From NCBI GenBank assembly GCA_902766085.1, contig CACXCH010000063.1, positions 1-8,435 on the forward strand: DNA of 8,435 nt, given 5' to 3'. A model generated the notes under the pieces. The model was not told the DNA's origin. It made no database searches and saw nothing but the letters and a program-made list of their open reading frames with translations. A program made the position numbers and the translations under genes. This document shows positions 1 to 5,222 of the stretch, piece after piece; position 1 is the first letter of the stretch; the number at the start of each line of letters is the position of its first letter. The DNA is from an uncultured Eubacteriales bacterium (GTDB taxonomy: Bacteria > Bacillota > Clostridia > TANB77 > CAG-508).

Positions 1-149
1 GAGCTAGGCATTCCCCCAGTTCCCATTATCCTTTTCCAATGCCATTTTCCAGTCTCACATCTATCATAAATTACTTTGAATAATTGTATTCCAAGCCACG
101 TGCAAAATGGCACAATAAGTAGTTCGTACTTTAAAAAAAATTTAATCAT
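1..149 (-). CDS. Divergent PAP2 family (DUF212/YuiD-like) membrane protein, N-terminal part only
   Basis: This is the first 49 codons of a gene that runs off the left edge of the window. The start is ATG at 149, with an AAAAGGAG ribosome binding site (plus-strand 158-165) 8 nt upstream. The peptide has a hydrophobic N-terminal segment (about residues 8-27, LLIVPFCTWLGIQLFKVI). It then has a basic, Trp-rich stretch (GKWHWKR) and the motif GTGGMPS, which is the signature start of the GTGGMPSSHS block of DUF212, a family of integral membrane proteins distantly related to PAP2 phosphatases. The true substrate of this family is not established, so I give no gene symbol. It begins 30 nt after the xseB stop and is surely in the same transcript. 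In many clostridial genomes a DUF212 gene sits between xseB/ispA and dxs, so dxs is a reasonable guess for the next gene outside the window. The family call is fairly safe because of the motif. The rest of the protein cannot be judged. Confidence 0.85.
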   Translation of the reverse strand, partial: MIKFFLKYELLIVPFCTWLGIQLFKVIYDRCETGKWHWKRIMGTGGMPS

Positions 150-179
150 TTTGTTCTCTCCTTTTACTTTTTTATATTG

Positions 180-404
180 TTATTCTTCTTTCGATGGGGT
201 AAAGTCTTTTTCTTCATCATTGATTAATATTGTTATTTTTTTCTCAGCATTGTCTAAAGTTTCTTTGCATTGTTTAGATAAGCTCATTCCTTTTTCAAAT
301 TTTTTTATTGATTCATCAAGTGATAAATCATCACTTTCAAGCTCTTTTGCAATTTGTTCAAGTTCTTTCATTGACTCCTCAAAGCTCTGTTTCTTTTCAC
401 TCAT
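180..404 (-). CDS. xseB: Exodeoxyribonuclease VII small subunit
   Basis: The gene encodes a 74-residue acidic helical protein of the usual XseB length (about 70-80 residues). It contains the family pattern SFEESMKELEQIAKELES followed by LSLDESIKKFEKG and then LSKQCKETLDNAEKKI (residues 7 to 56). XseB chains pack as helical hairpins on the XseA large subunit and are needed for active exonuclease VII, a cytoplasmic enzyme that degrades single-stranded DNA to short oligonucleotides in both directions. The start at 404 is supported by GGAGG at plus-strand 413-417, 7 nt upstream. The C-terminal tail after residue 60 is charged and not conserved. The gene lies downstream of xseA in the same direction, but with a 152-nt gap rather than the overlap or very short spacing often seen for this pair. 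It is followed after 30 nt by the DUF212 gene. Confidence 0.95.
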   Translation of the reverse strand: MSEKKQSFEESMKELEQIAKELESDDLSLDESIKKFEKGMSLSKQCKETLDNAEKKITILINDEEKDFTPSKEE

Positions 405-556
405 TTAATTTTCCTCCAATTTTTGCCATAAAAAGTTAAATTTTGTTAAATAGTTCTAAACTTAGATTTCATTTATTGTAGTTAATCATAAAATATTAAT
501 GTAAGTCCATAAGCTCAACTTATTTTTTCTTTAGAATATTTATCATCTTTAAAGCT

Positions 557-1762
557 TCATTTATTTATTTTGATTTCATTTACTGTAGCTTTTGCCATTC
601 CATCACTATATCTTAAATCAATAACATCATTCTTTGAAATGCCTTTTACAGATTTTACAATTTTTCCATCCTTTTGACTAATCAAATACCCTCTTGCCAT
701 AATTTTTAGTGGACTTAAGCCGTCAATTCTTGTAATATTTTTTGTAAGCAAAGTTTCAAAATTGCTCATTTTAATTTTAATAAGATTGCAAAGATTTTTC
801 ACTTCGTTGTCAATTACCATTCTGTTTTCATTTATTTTGCCAAGCGGATCAGCAAGCGCCTTACTTTGCATACATTTTTCAAATTGCATTTTTTTAAGTT
901 CAACTTTTTTCTTTAGTAAAATTTTACATCTGTTTTCAATTTGAGATATTGTGTATTTTACGTCCTCAATATTTGGCACAGCAAGCTCTGCAGCTGCTGA
1001 CGGCGTTGGTGCTCTTAAGTCCGCTACAAAGTCTGATATTGAAAAATCTGTTTCGTGCCCTACTGCTGAAATTATTGGAATTTCAGAATCATATATCGCT
1101 CTTGCCACTATTTCTTCATTAAATGGCCACAAGTCTTCTAGCGAACCTCCGCCCCTGCCAAGTATAATAACGTCAACTTTCTTTAACTCGTTCATTTTCT
1201 TTATGCCTTCAACAATTGCTTCTGCGGCAGTTGGTCCTTGAACTGGTACCGGCAGCAAAGTAATATGTACATTTGGATTTCTTCTAGTTGAAACATTAAT
1301 GATATCTCGAATAACAGCTCCAGTAGATGCTGTTAAAACTCCTATCTCTTTTGGAAACTGTGGAATTGGCTTTTTATGAGAAGCATCAAATAACCCTTCT
1401 GCTTCAAGCTTTGCTTTAAGTTTTTCATAAGCCTCATAAAGAGTTCCAATCCCATCCTCTTTCATAGCCTTAGCATATATTTGATAAACTCCATCTCTTT
1501 CAAAAACTGAAACACTGCCAAATACCATTACCTTCATTCCATCTTTTGGGACAAATGTTAAATGAGGTGTGTAGCTTTTAAACATAACACATTTTATTAA
1601 AGATTTTTCATCTTTCAGTGTAAAATATATATGCCCAGTGTAATGTAATTTGCAATTTGATATTTCACCTCTTACATATACGTTGTTTAAAAATTCATCA
1701 CCATCAATTTTCTGTTTTACATAATTGTTAAGTTCTGATACAGTAATTGGTTCAATTTCCAT
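557..1762 (-). CDS. xseA: Exodeoxyribonuclease VII large subunit
   Basis: The gene encodes a 401-residue protein. An N-terminal OB-fold nucleic-acid-binding domain spans about residues 1-100 (VRGEISNCKLH, GHIYFTLKD, and MKVMVFGSVSVFERDG are visible). The catalytic region follows, with FPKEIGVLTASTGAVIRDI (136-154), GRGGGSLEDLWPFNEE (202-217) and ISAVGHETDFSISDFVADLR into APTPSAAAE (231-259), all diagnostic of XseA. A lysine-rich helical region (about 265-345) is where XseB should bind. The C-terminal end includes LKIMARGYLI (352-361). The protein is somewhat shorter than the B. subtilis and E. coli enzymes (about 450), mainly in the helical part. With XseB it forms exonuclease VII, acting on single-stranded DNA in repair. 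The start at 1762 has AAAGGAG (plus-strand 1770-1776) 7 nt upstream. A long hairpin terminator lies only 25 nt before the start codon, so expression probably depends on read-through from nusB. Confidence 0.97.
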   Translation of the reverse strand: MEIEPITVSELNNYVKQKIDGDEFLNNVYVRGEISNCKLHYTGHIYFTLKDEKSLIKCVMFKSYTPHLTFVPKDGMKVMVFGSVSVFERDGVYQIYAKAMKEDGIGTLYEAYEKLKAKLEAEGLFDASHKKPIPQFPKEIGVLTASTGAVIRDIINVSTRRNPNVHITLLPVPVQGPTAAEAIVEGIKKMNELKKVDVIILGRGGGSLEDLWPFNEEIVARAIYDSEIPIISAVGHETDFSISDFVADLRAPTPSAAAELAVPNIEDVKYTISQIENRCKILLKKKVELKKMQFEKCMQSKALADPLGKINENRMVIDNEVKNLCNLIKIKMSNFETLLTKNITRIDGLSPLKIMARGYLISQKDGKIVKSVKGISKNDVIDLRYSDGMAKATVNEIKINK

Positions 1763-1787
1763 TTAATTGCTCCTTTTATAATATCGC

Positions 1788-1827
1788 AAAAACTAACTTT
1801 TGTCGTATTGTCCAAAAGCTAGTTTTT
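1788..1827 (-). terminator. Hairpin terminator or attenuator between nusB and xseA
   Basis: Arms at 1788-1802 and 1813-1827 form a 15-bp stem with a 10-nt loop. Read on the minus strand the stem is AAAAACTAGCTTTTG with CAAAAGTTAGTTTTT, and its single imperfection is a G-U pair. On the plus strand the same position would be an A-C mismatch, so the structure fits minus-strand RNA better. The 3' arm ends in five T residues, as in an intrinsic terminator. The stem is AT-rich with few G-C pairs, so termination may be partial. It lies 37 nt after the nusB stop (1865) and 25 nt before the xseA ATG (1762), and only 11 nt before the xseA ribosome binding site. There is no convincing promoter between the hairpin and xseA. 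Confidence 0.7.
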
Positions 1828-1864
1828 CTAATTTTTATATATTTAAATCACTAGCCAGCACTTT

Positions 1865-2284
1865 TTAAGATTGCATTAAGTTATTACTTTTTATAATGCT
1901 TGCTAGCACTCCATTTATAAAACTTTTCGATGAATCGTCACCATATTTTTTAGCAAGTTCAACTACTTCGTTAACAACAACTTTATATGGTAACTTTGAA
2001 TACAAAAGTTCATAAATTCCAAGCTTCAATAAAGTTAGGTCAATTTTTGAAATTCTTGTGATAGACCAGTCTGATTTAATATTTTGTTTTATATAGTCTT
2101 CAATTTCTTCATTGTTTTTATCAATTCCAGTTATGGTTTCTTCAATATATTTAATTGCTGTGTCATCTTTAATATTTTCATCTTCAATAAAAAGAGGTAT
2201 TTGCTCATTTAATGAGTATGTTTTTTGAATTTGTAAACTATATAATAGCTTAAATGCTTCTTCTCTAGATTCAGATCTATTCAT
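1865..2284 (-). CDS. nusB: Transcription antitermination factor NusB
   Basis: The gene encodes a 139-residue all-helical RNA-binding protein of standard NusB length. Visible family blocks are the N-terminal RSESREEAFKLLYSLQ (residues 3-18), the central SDWSITRISKIDLTLLKLGIYEL region, and the C-terminal PYKVVVNEVVELAKKYG plus SSKSFINGVLASI. NusB with NusE (ribosomal protein S10) binds boxA RNA and joins the antitermination complex that keeps RNA polymerase processive on rRNA operons. The start at 2284 is the only one that keeps the conserved N-terminal arginine helix. Its ribosome binding site is modest (AAAGG about 10 nt upstream). It starts 17 nt after the amaP stop and is likely translated from the asp23-amaP transcript. 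A strong hairpin follows 37 nt after the stop codon. Confidence 0.96.
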   Translation of the reverse strand: MNRSESREEAFKLLYSLQIQKTYSLNEQIPLFIEDENIKDDTAIKYIEETITGIDKNNEEIEDYIKQNIKSDWSITRISKIDLTLLKLGIYELLYSKLPYKVVVNEVVELAKKYGDDSSKSFINGVLASIIKSNNLMQS

Positions 2285-2301
2285 TTTTCAATATGCCTTT
2301 C

Positions 2302-2865
2302 TTATTCATCTTTTTCTTTATTTTCTTCTTTTTCAACAGGTTTTAGCTCTTTTACTGTAATATTAACATCTTTAATTTCAAGGTCAGTTCCATTTTTAAT
2401 AGCTTCTTTTATGTCATTTTGTAATTTAGAAGTAATTTCCTTAATTACAGAACCTTGTTTAACATTAATAACAACGTTAATACTTACATCATTTTCTCCA
2501 TCTACTTCAACCTCTGGATCAGCTGAAACTATGCTTGGAAATTTTTGTACAACTCCATCAACAATGTCCTCAAGTGTATCATCAGTAATTAGTAATTTGC
2601 CATCATCGTTTTCCATTTCAATTCCTGAATATTTTTCTTTTTCAAGATCACTGAAAAATAAACATCTAATAGCCAATAAAGTAAGCACTGCACTCACTCC
2701 TATTAAAATATATTTTCCATTTTCTGTATAATATAACACTCTTGCTATTGCATTTGTAAAAATATTTGGATTAACAACGTCAAATCCTATTAAAATTAAT
2801 ATTATTGATAAAATCAATACAATTGTAGAATTAATAACCAATCCTAATTTATCTAAAAATTTCAT
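2302..2865 (-). CDS. amaP: Alkaline shock response membrane anchor protein AmaP (Asp23-family domain with two membrane segments)
   Basis: The gene encodes a 187-residue protein with the AmaP layout. A first membrane helix covers about residues 8-28 (GLVINSTIVLILSIILILIG), and a second about 51-70 (KYILIGVSAVLTLLAIRCLF). A soluble domain related to Asp23/Gls24 follows at about 85-175 (GKLLITDDTLEDIVDGVVQ, then the strand pairs DVSINVVINVKQG and DLEIKDVNITVKEL). It ends in a short Lys/Glu tail. In Staphylococcus aureus AmaP holds Asp23 at the cell membrane, and the Asp23 gene sits directly upstream here, which supports the same role. The start at 2865 has GAGG about 9 nt upstream (plus-strand 2875-2878). 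The gap to asp23 is 104 nt with no terminator; it holds a TATAAT at plus-strand 2893-2898 but no matching -35. The family call is confident, and the partnership with Asp23 is inferred. Confidence 0.88.
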   Translation of the reverse strand: MKFLDKLGLVINSTIVLILSIILILIGFDVVNPNIFTNAIARVLYYTENGKYILIGVSAVLTLLAIRCLFFSDLEKEKYSGIEMENDDGKLLITDDTLEDIVDGVVQKFPSIVSADPEVEVDGENDVSINVVINVKQGSVIKEITSKLQNDIKEAIKNGTDLEIKDVNITVKELKPVEKEENKEKDE

Positions 2866-2969
2866 TTTCTACTACCTCTTTATCCATAGTTTATTATAAA
2901 TAATGTTTGACTTTTACTTGTTTTTAACTTTTGGGCTTTCTCTTTTTTTCTTTCTTAGAGTTACATTTT

Positions 2970-3515
2970 CTAGTCCTTTTTTTCTTCTTCTTTGCTGTCT
3001 TTAACTTTTTTGTCTTCTTTTTCTTCTTCGCTGTCTTTCTCTTCTTTCTTAGAATTCTTTTCTTTAGCCTTTGCTTCTTCCTTCTTGCTCTCATTCTTTT
3101 TGCTTTCAATTTCTTTTTCAGTCAAAACTCCCTGTACGTGAACATTAACCTCTGTTGTAGTAAAGCCTGTCATAGTTTCAACTGCTTTTTTAACTCTTTT
3201 TTGAATTTCAAAAGCAACATCAGGAATTCTTGTTCCATATTCAACAATAATGTTAACATCAATAACGGCCTTTTTACCATCAACGTCAACTTTAATTCCC
3301 TTTGCTTTATTTTTCTTGCCACTAAGAACTTCAGAAATGCCGCCTGCAAATCCACCTGCCATTTCGGCAACTCCTGGTACATCAGCTACAGCCATTCCAG
3401 CAATTACAGCAATAACATCATTTGAAATTTCTATATTACTATTATCCGTTGTTTCATTTGCTTTAACATCCACAACTTTTTCTTCCTTTTCGCCATTTTC
3501 CTCTTTCTTACTCAT
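2970..3515 (-). CDS. Asp23/Gls24 family envelope stress response protein
   Basis: The gene encodes a 181-residue protein. After a charged N-terminal stretch (1-25), the Asp23/Gls24 domain runs from about 26 to 135. Its family features are ISNDVIAVIAGMAVADVPGV followed by EMAGGFAGGI (29-60), the strands KGIKVDVDGKKAVIDVNIIVEYG, RIPDVAFEIQKRVKKAVE and TEVNVHVQGV. From about residue 137 to the end the protein is almost only Lys, Glu, Ser and Asp, an extended highly charged tail longer than in typical family members (about 110-170 residues). Proteins of this family are abundant, membrane-associated through AmaP, and tied to envelope stress. The start at 3515 has a near-perfect AAAGGAGG (plus-strand 3525-3532) 9 nt upstream and a good promoter upstream, which suggests high expression. 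It is the first gene of the asp23-amaP-nusB-xseA-xseB-DUF212 series. It is no closer to one named paralogue than another, so I give no symbol. Confidence 0.92.
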   Translation of the reverse strand: MSKKEENGEKEEKVVDVKANETTDNSNIEISNDVIAVIAGMAVADVPGVAEMAGGFAGGISEVLSGKKNKAKGIKVDVDGKKAVIDVNIIVEYGTRIPDVAFEIQKRVKKAVETMTGFTTTEVNVHVQGVLTEKEIESKKNESKKEEAKAKEKNSKKEEKDSEEEKEDKKVKDSKEEEKKD

Positions 3516-3524
3516 ACTAAAGAA

Positions 3525-3532
3525 CCTCCTTT
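3525..3532 (-). promoter_or_regulatory. Strong ribosome binding site of the Asp23-family gene
   Basis: The minus strand reads AAAGGAGG, an eight-base match to the 16S rRNA anti-Shine-Dalgarno end, 9 nt before the ATG at 3515. It is one of the strongest sites in the window and fixes the start of the Asp23-family gene. Confidence 0.9.
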
Positions 3533-3550
3533 AAATATTAACTACATAGT

Positions 3551-3579
3551 AGTATATCAATTTAATATATATTTTTCAA
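3551..3579 (-). promoter_or_regulatory. Sigma-A type promoter of the asp23-amaP-nusB operon
   Basis: On the minus strand there is a -35 box TTGAAA (plus-strand 3574-3579), a 17-nt spacer, and a -10 box TATACT (3551-3556). The -10 is preceded by TGA, giving an extended -10. An AT-rich tract upstream of the -35 could act as an UP element. The expected transcription start is near 3544, leaving a leader of about 29 nt that carries the AAAGGAGG site. No operator-like palindrome is visible. The promoter is divergent from that of the tRNA gene. Confidence 0.75.
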
Positions 3580-3643
3580 GACATTTTTATAAAATTTAAA
3601 ATAAATAATTACAGCAAATTGATCATAATATTTTCAAATTTGC

Positions 3644-3672
3644 TTGAATAGATTTTATATATGTGATAAAAT
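3644..3672 (+). promoter_or_regulatory. Promoter of the tRNA-Thr gene
   Basis: The -35 box is TTGAAT (3644-3649), the spacer is 17 nt, and the -10 box is TAAAAT (3667-3672) with TGA immediately before it, an extended -10. The predicted transcription start near 3679 is about 4 nt before the mature 5' end of the tRNA at 3683, so the precursor would have a very short 5' leader for RNase P. Confidence 0.7.
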
Positions 3673-3682
3673 ACATTTATAT

Positions 3683-3758
3683 GCTATCATAGCTCAGTTG
3701 GTAGAGCGCGAGTTTCGTAAACTTGAGGTCGTGAGTCCGATTCTCACTGGTAGCTCCA
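3683..3758 (+). tRNA. tRNA-Thr (anticodon CGT)
   Basis: The gene folds as a complete 76-nt cloverleaf. The acceptor stem is GCTATCA with TGGTAGC (one T-G wobble), the D arm GCTC/GAGC, and the anticodon stem CGAGT/ACTTG around loop TTCGTAA. A five-base variable loop (AGGTC) and a T stem GTGAG/CTCAC follow. The anticodon CGT at 3716-3718 reads the threonine codon ACG. The discriminator is T73 and the CCA end is encoded (3756-3758). The T loop is TCCGATT, so the position that is normally U55 (pseudouridine) is C. The gene stands alone, faces the opposite way from all protein genes in the window, has its own promoter, and is followed after 12 nt by a hairpin terminator. Confidence 0.95.
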
Positions 3759-3770
3759 GATATTAAATTA

Positions 3771-3801
3771 AAAACTCTAGCATTTTAATTGCTAGAGTTT
3801 T
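3771..3801. terminator. Bidirectional intrinsic terminator between tRNA-Thr and the suf-deacetylase operon
   Basis: Perfect 12-bp inverted repeat: AAAACTCTAGCA (3771-3782) and TGCTAGAGTTTT (3790-3801) around a 7-nt loop. Each strand has a U-rich 3' arm: TTTT then GTTCTTC on plus, TTTTT then AATTT on minus. It can therefore end both the plus-strand tRNA transcript and the minus-strand suf operon. The deacetylase stop codon (3785-3787) lies in the loop, and its last four codons form one arm of the stem. Confidence 0.85.
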
Positions 3802-4720
3802 GTTCTTCTCTTCCTAGATATTGATAAAAAGTTTGAAATTCATATCCGTTGTTTCTGAAATATTGTATTATTTCTGGTAATGTTTCATAAGTCAATATTT
3901 TATTTGATGAATCGTGCATTAGTAAAACAATACTAGTTTTATTTTTTATTGTTTCATAAAAATTTGCCATTATTTTTTCTTTAGTATTTGCCCCTTCGGC
4001 ATCATTTGTTAGCGCGTTCCAATCTACATTTCCTATTCCATTTTGATATAACAAGTTGGCCGCTTCCTTTTTTAAGTCTGCATATTTTCCTCCTGCTAAA
4101 CCTCCTGGGAATCTAAATAATAGTGTGTTAAAATACTGGTTTCCTACAATATTTTTTAATAAATTGTTGGTTTGATTGTATTCATTTAATACATTTTCAC
4201 TGCTTGAATATATTGTATTATATTCGTGAGAATAGCTATGATTACCTATAAAATGACCTTCGTTGTATTCCCTCCTAATTAAGTCTTGATTTTTGTTGGC
4301 TCTGTTTCCAACTACAAAGAAATTGGCTTTTATATTTTCATTTTTTAGCAAATCAAGTATAAATGGTGTTACGCTACTTGATGGTCCATCATCAAATGTT
4401 AGAAAAACTCTTTTCGTATCGCTATGTTTGTAAATATTTTTCATTTTATCGATTTCATCACTGGTAAGAGACGTGTATTTTTTCTGCTTTTCTTTTTCGA
4501 GCCTCTCCTGTTCTTCCTTTTCTTGCTGTGCTTTTTCTTCAGCCTCGTTTTGCATTTCACTTAACTTGTTTGCATATTCTACAGTAGCTTTTTCAAGTTT
4601 TCCCTGTTTTGATTTTAAGCTAATTGCACAAATTAAGATAATTATTGCAACTACGTAGGCAATTACAATAATTATACGTTTTATATTAAGTTTGGGTTTT
4701 ACTGGTAATAGTTCGTTCAT
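3785..4720 (-). CDS. Membrane-anchored NodB-type polysaccharide deacetylase (PgdA-like)
   Basis: The gene encodes a 311-residue protein. A single membrane anchor lies at about residues 14-35 (KRIIIVIAYVVAIIILICAI) with no lipobox or clear cleavage site. A charged coiled-coil linker (about 40-82, rich in Glu, Lys, Gln) follows, then a NodB-homology domain to the end. The five catalytic motifs are present: TFDDGPS (108-114, catalytic base Asp110, metal ligand Asp111), HSYSH (161-165, metal ligands His161 and His165), RFPGG (203-207), DWN (233-235) and LMHDS (267-271, His269). The enzyme should be an active metal-dependent deacetylase outside the membrane, probably on peptidoglycan N-acetylglucosamine, though the substrate cannot be told from sequence. 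It starts 2 nt after the sufU stop, and its ribosome binding site (AAGGA) lies in the last codons of sufU, so translation is coupled. The gene end is built into the terminator hairpin. Confidence 0.93.
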   Translation of the reverse strand: MNELLPVKPKLNIKRIIIVIAYVVAIIILICAISLKSKQGKLEKATVEYANKLSEMQNEAEEKAQQEKEEQERLEKEKQKKYTSLTSDEIDKMKNIYKHSDTKRVFLTFDDGPSSSVTPFILDLLKNENIKANFFVVGNRANKNQDLIRREYNEGHFIGNHSYSHEYNTIYSSSENVLNEYNQTNNLLKNIVGNQYFNTLLFRFPGGLAGGKYADLKKEAANLLYQNGIGNVDWNALTNDAEGANTKEKIMANFYETIKNKTSIVLLMHDSSNKILTYETLPEIIQYFRNNGYEFQTFYQYLGREEQNSSN

Positions 4721-4722
4721 TC

Positions 4723-5169
4723 TTATTCCTTACTCTCATCATTTTTTGTTAAAAGTTTTTCCATTGTATACCACGCAAGTTCAGCACATTTTACTCTTGC
4801 AGGCATATTGGAAATATTTTTTAAAGCTGTTGCTTCCTCTAATTTTTCTAATTCCTCATCAGTTAATTTCTCTCTTTTAATCATTTTTAAAAATAGTTGA
4901 ATTAACTCTATTGCTTCTTGTTTTGTTTTTCCTTTTAGCAAATCAATCATTATTGAAGTTGATGCCTGTGATATTGCACATCCGTGGCCAGTAAATGCTA
5001 GGTCTTTTATTTTGTTATGATCCATAATTACTTCTATTGTTATATCATCTCCACAACTAGGGTTGTGTCCGTGTTCTGATGTTGTGGGATTTTCAATTTT
5101 ATGTTTGTTGTATGTTGCAGTTGAATGTTCCATTATTACATCTGTATATATATCATTTATATTGTCCAT
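4723..5169 (-). CDS. sufU: Fe-S cluster assembly sulphur-acceptor protein SufU
   Basis: The gene encodes a 148-residue protein, the usual SufU length. Zinc-site residues are all present with SufU spacing: Cys39 and Asp41 (in PSCGDD), Cys64 (GHGCAIS) and Cys128 (ARVKCAELAW). The insertion between the second and third Cys (about residues 75-115) separates SufU from the shorter IscU scaffold. In Firmicutes SufU accepts persulfide sulphur from SufS by zinc-ligand swapping and passes it on to the SufBCD scaffold. The start at 5169 has AGGAGG (plus-strand 5174-5179) 4 nt upstream, a strong site with short spacing. The gene follows sufS by 53 nt and leads directly into the deacetylase gene. SufU is the partner expected for this SufS. 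Confidence 0.96.
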   Translation of the reverse strand: MDNINDIYTDVIMEHSTATYNKHKIENPTTSEHGHNPSCGDDITIEVIMDHNKIKDLAFTGHGCAISQASTSIMIDLLKGKTKQEAIELIQLFLKMIKREKLTDEELEKLEEATALKNISNMPARVKCAELAWYTMEKLLTKNDESKE

Positions 5170-5222
5170 TTTTCCTCCTATAATACTGTGCCAATTTTTC
5201 CATTATTTTCTTTATATTCACT

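Noticed and set aside
951..1241. Plus-strand ORF inside xseA
   Set aside because: It is antisense to the highly conserved XseA catalytic region. The xseA frame has clear family motifs.
1776..1804. Possible xseA promoter (ACGACA, 17 nt, TATTAT) after or within the hairpin
   Set aside because: The start point would fall in or after the ribosome binding site, leaving no usable leader.
2893..2921. Possible promoter of amaP with a perfect TATAAT
   Set aside because: No hexamer resembling TTGACA at 16-18 nt and no extended -10. A chance match is likely in such AT-rich DNA.
2924..3109. Minus-strand 61-residue ORF almost entirely Lys/Arg
   Set aside because: It is the shifted frame of the GAA/AAG-rich tail of the Asp23-family gene. 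It has no ribosome binding site of its own and composition explains it.
2931..3425. Plus-strand Phe-rich ORF of 164 codons
   Set aside because: It is the antisense of the same Lys/Glu-rich tail, giving runs of Phe and Leu. No family resemblance and no ribosome binding site.
5170..5222. Sigma-54-like TTGGCAC and a 16-codon ORF running into the sufU start
   Set aside because: There is no matching GC element at the right distance for sigma-54, and the small ORF has no ribosome binding site. Both look like chance.
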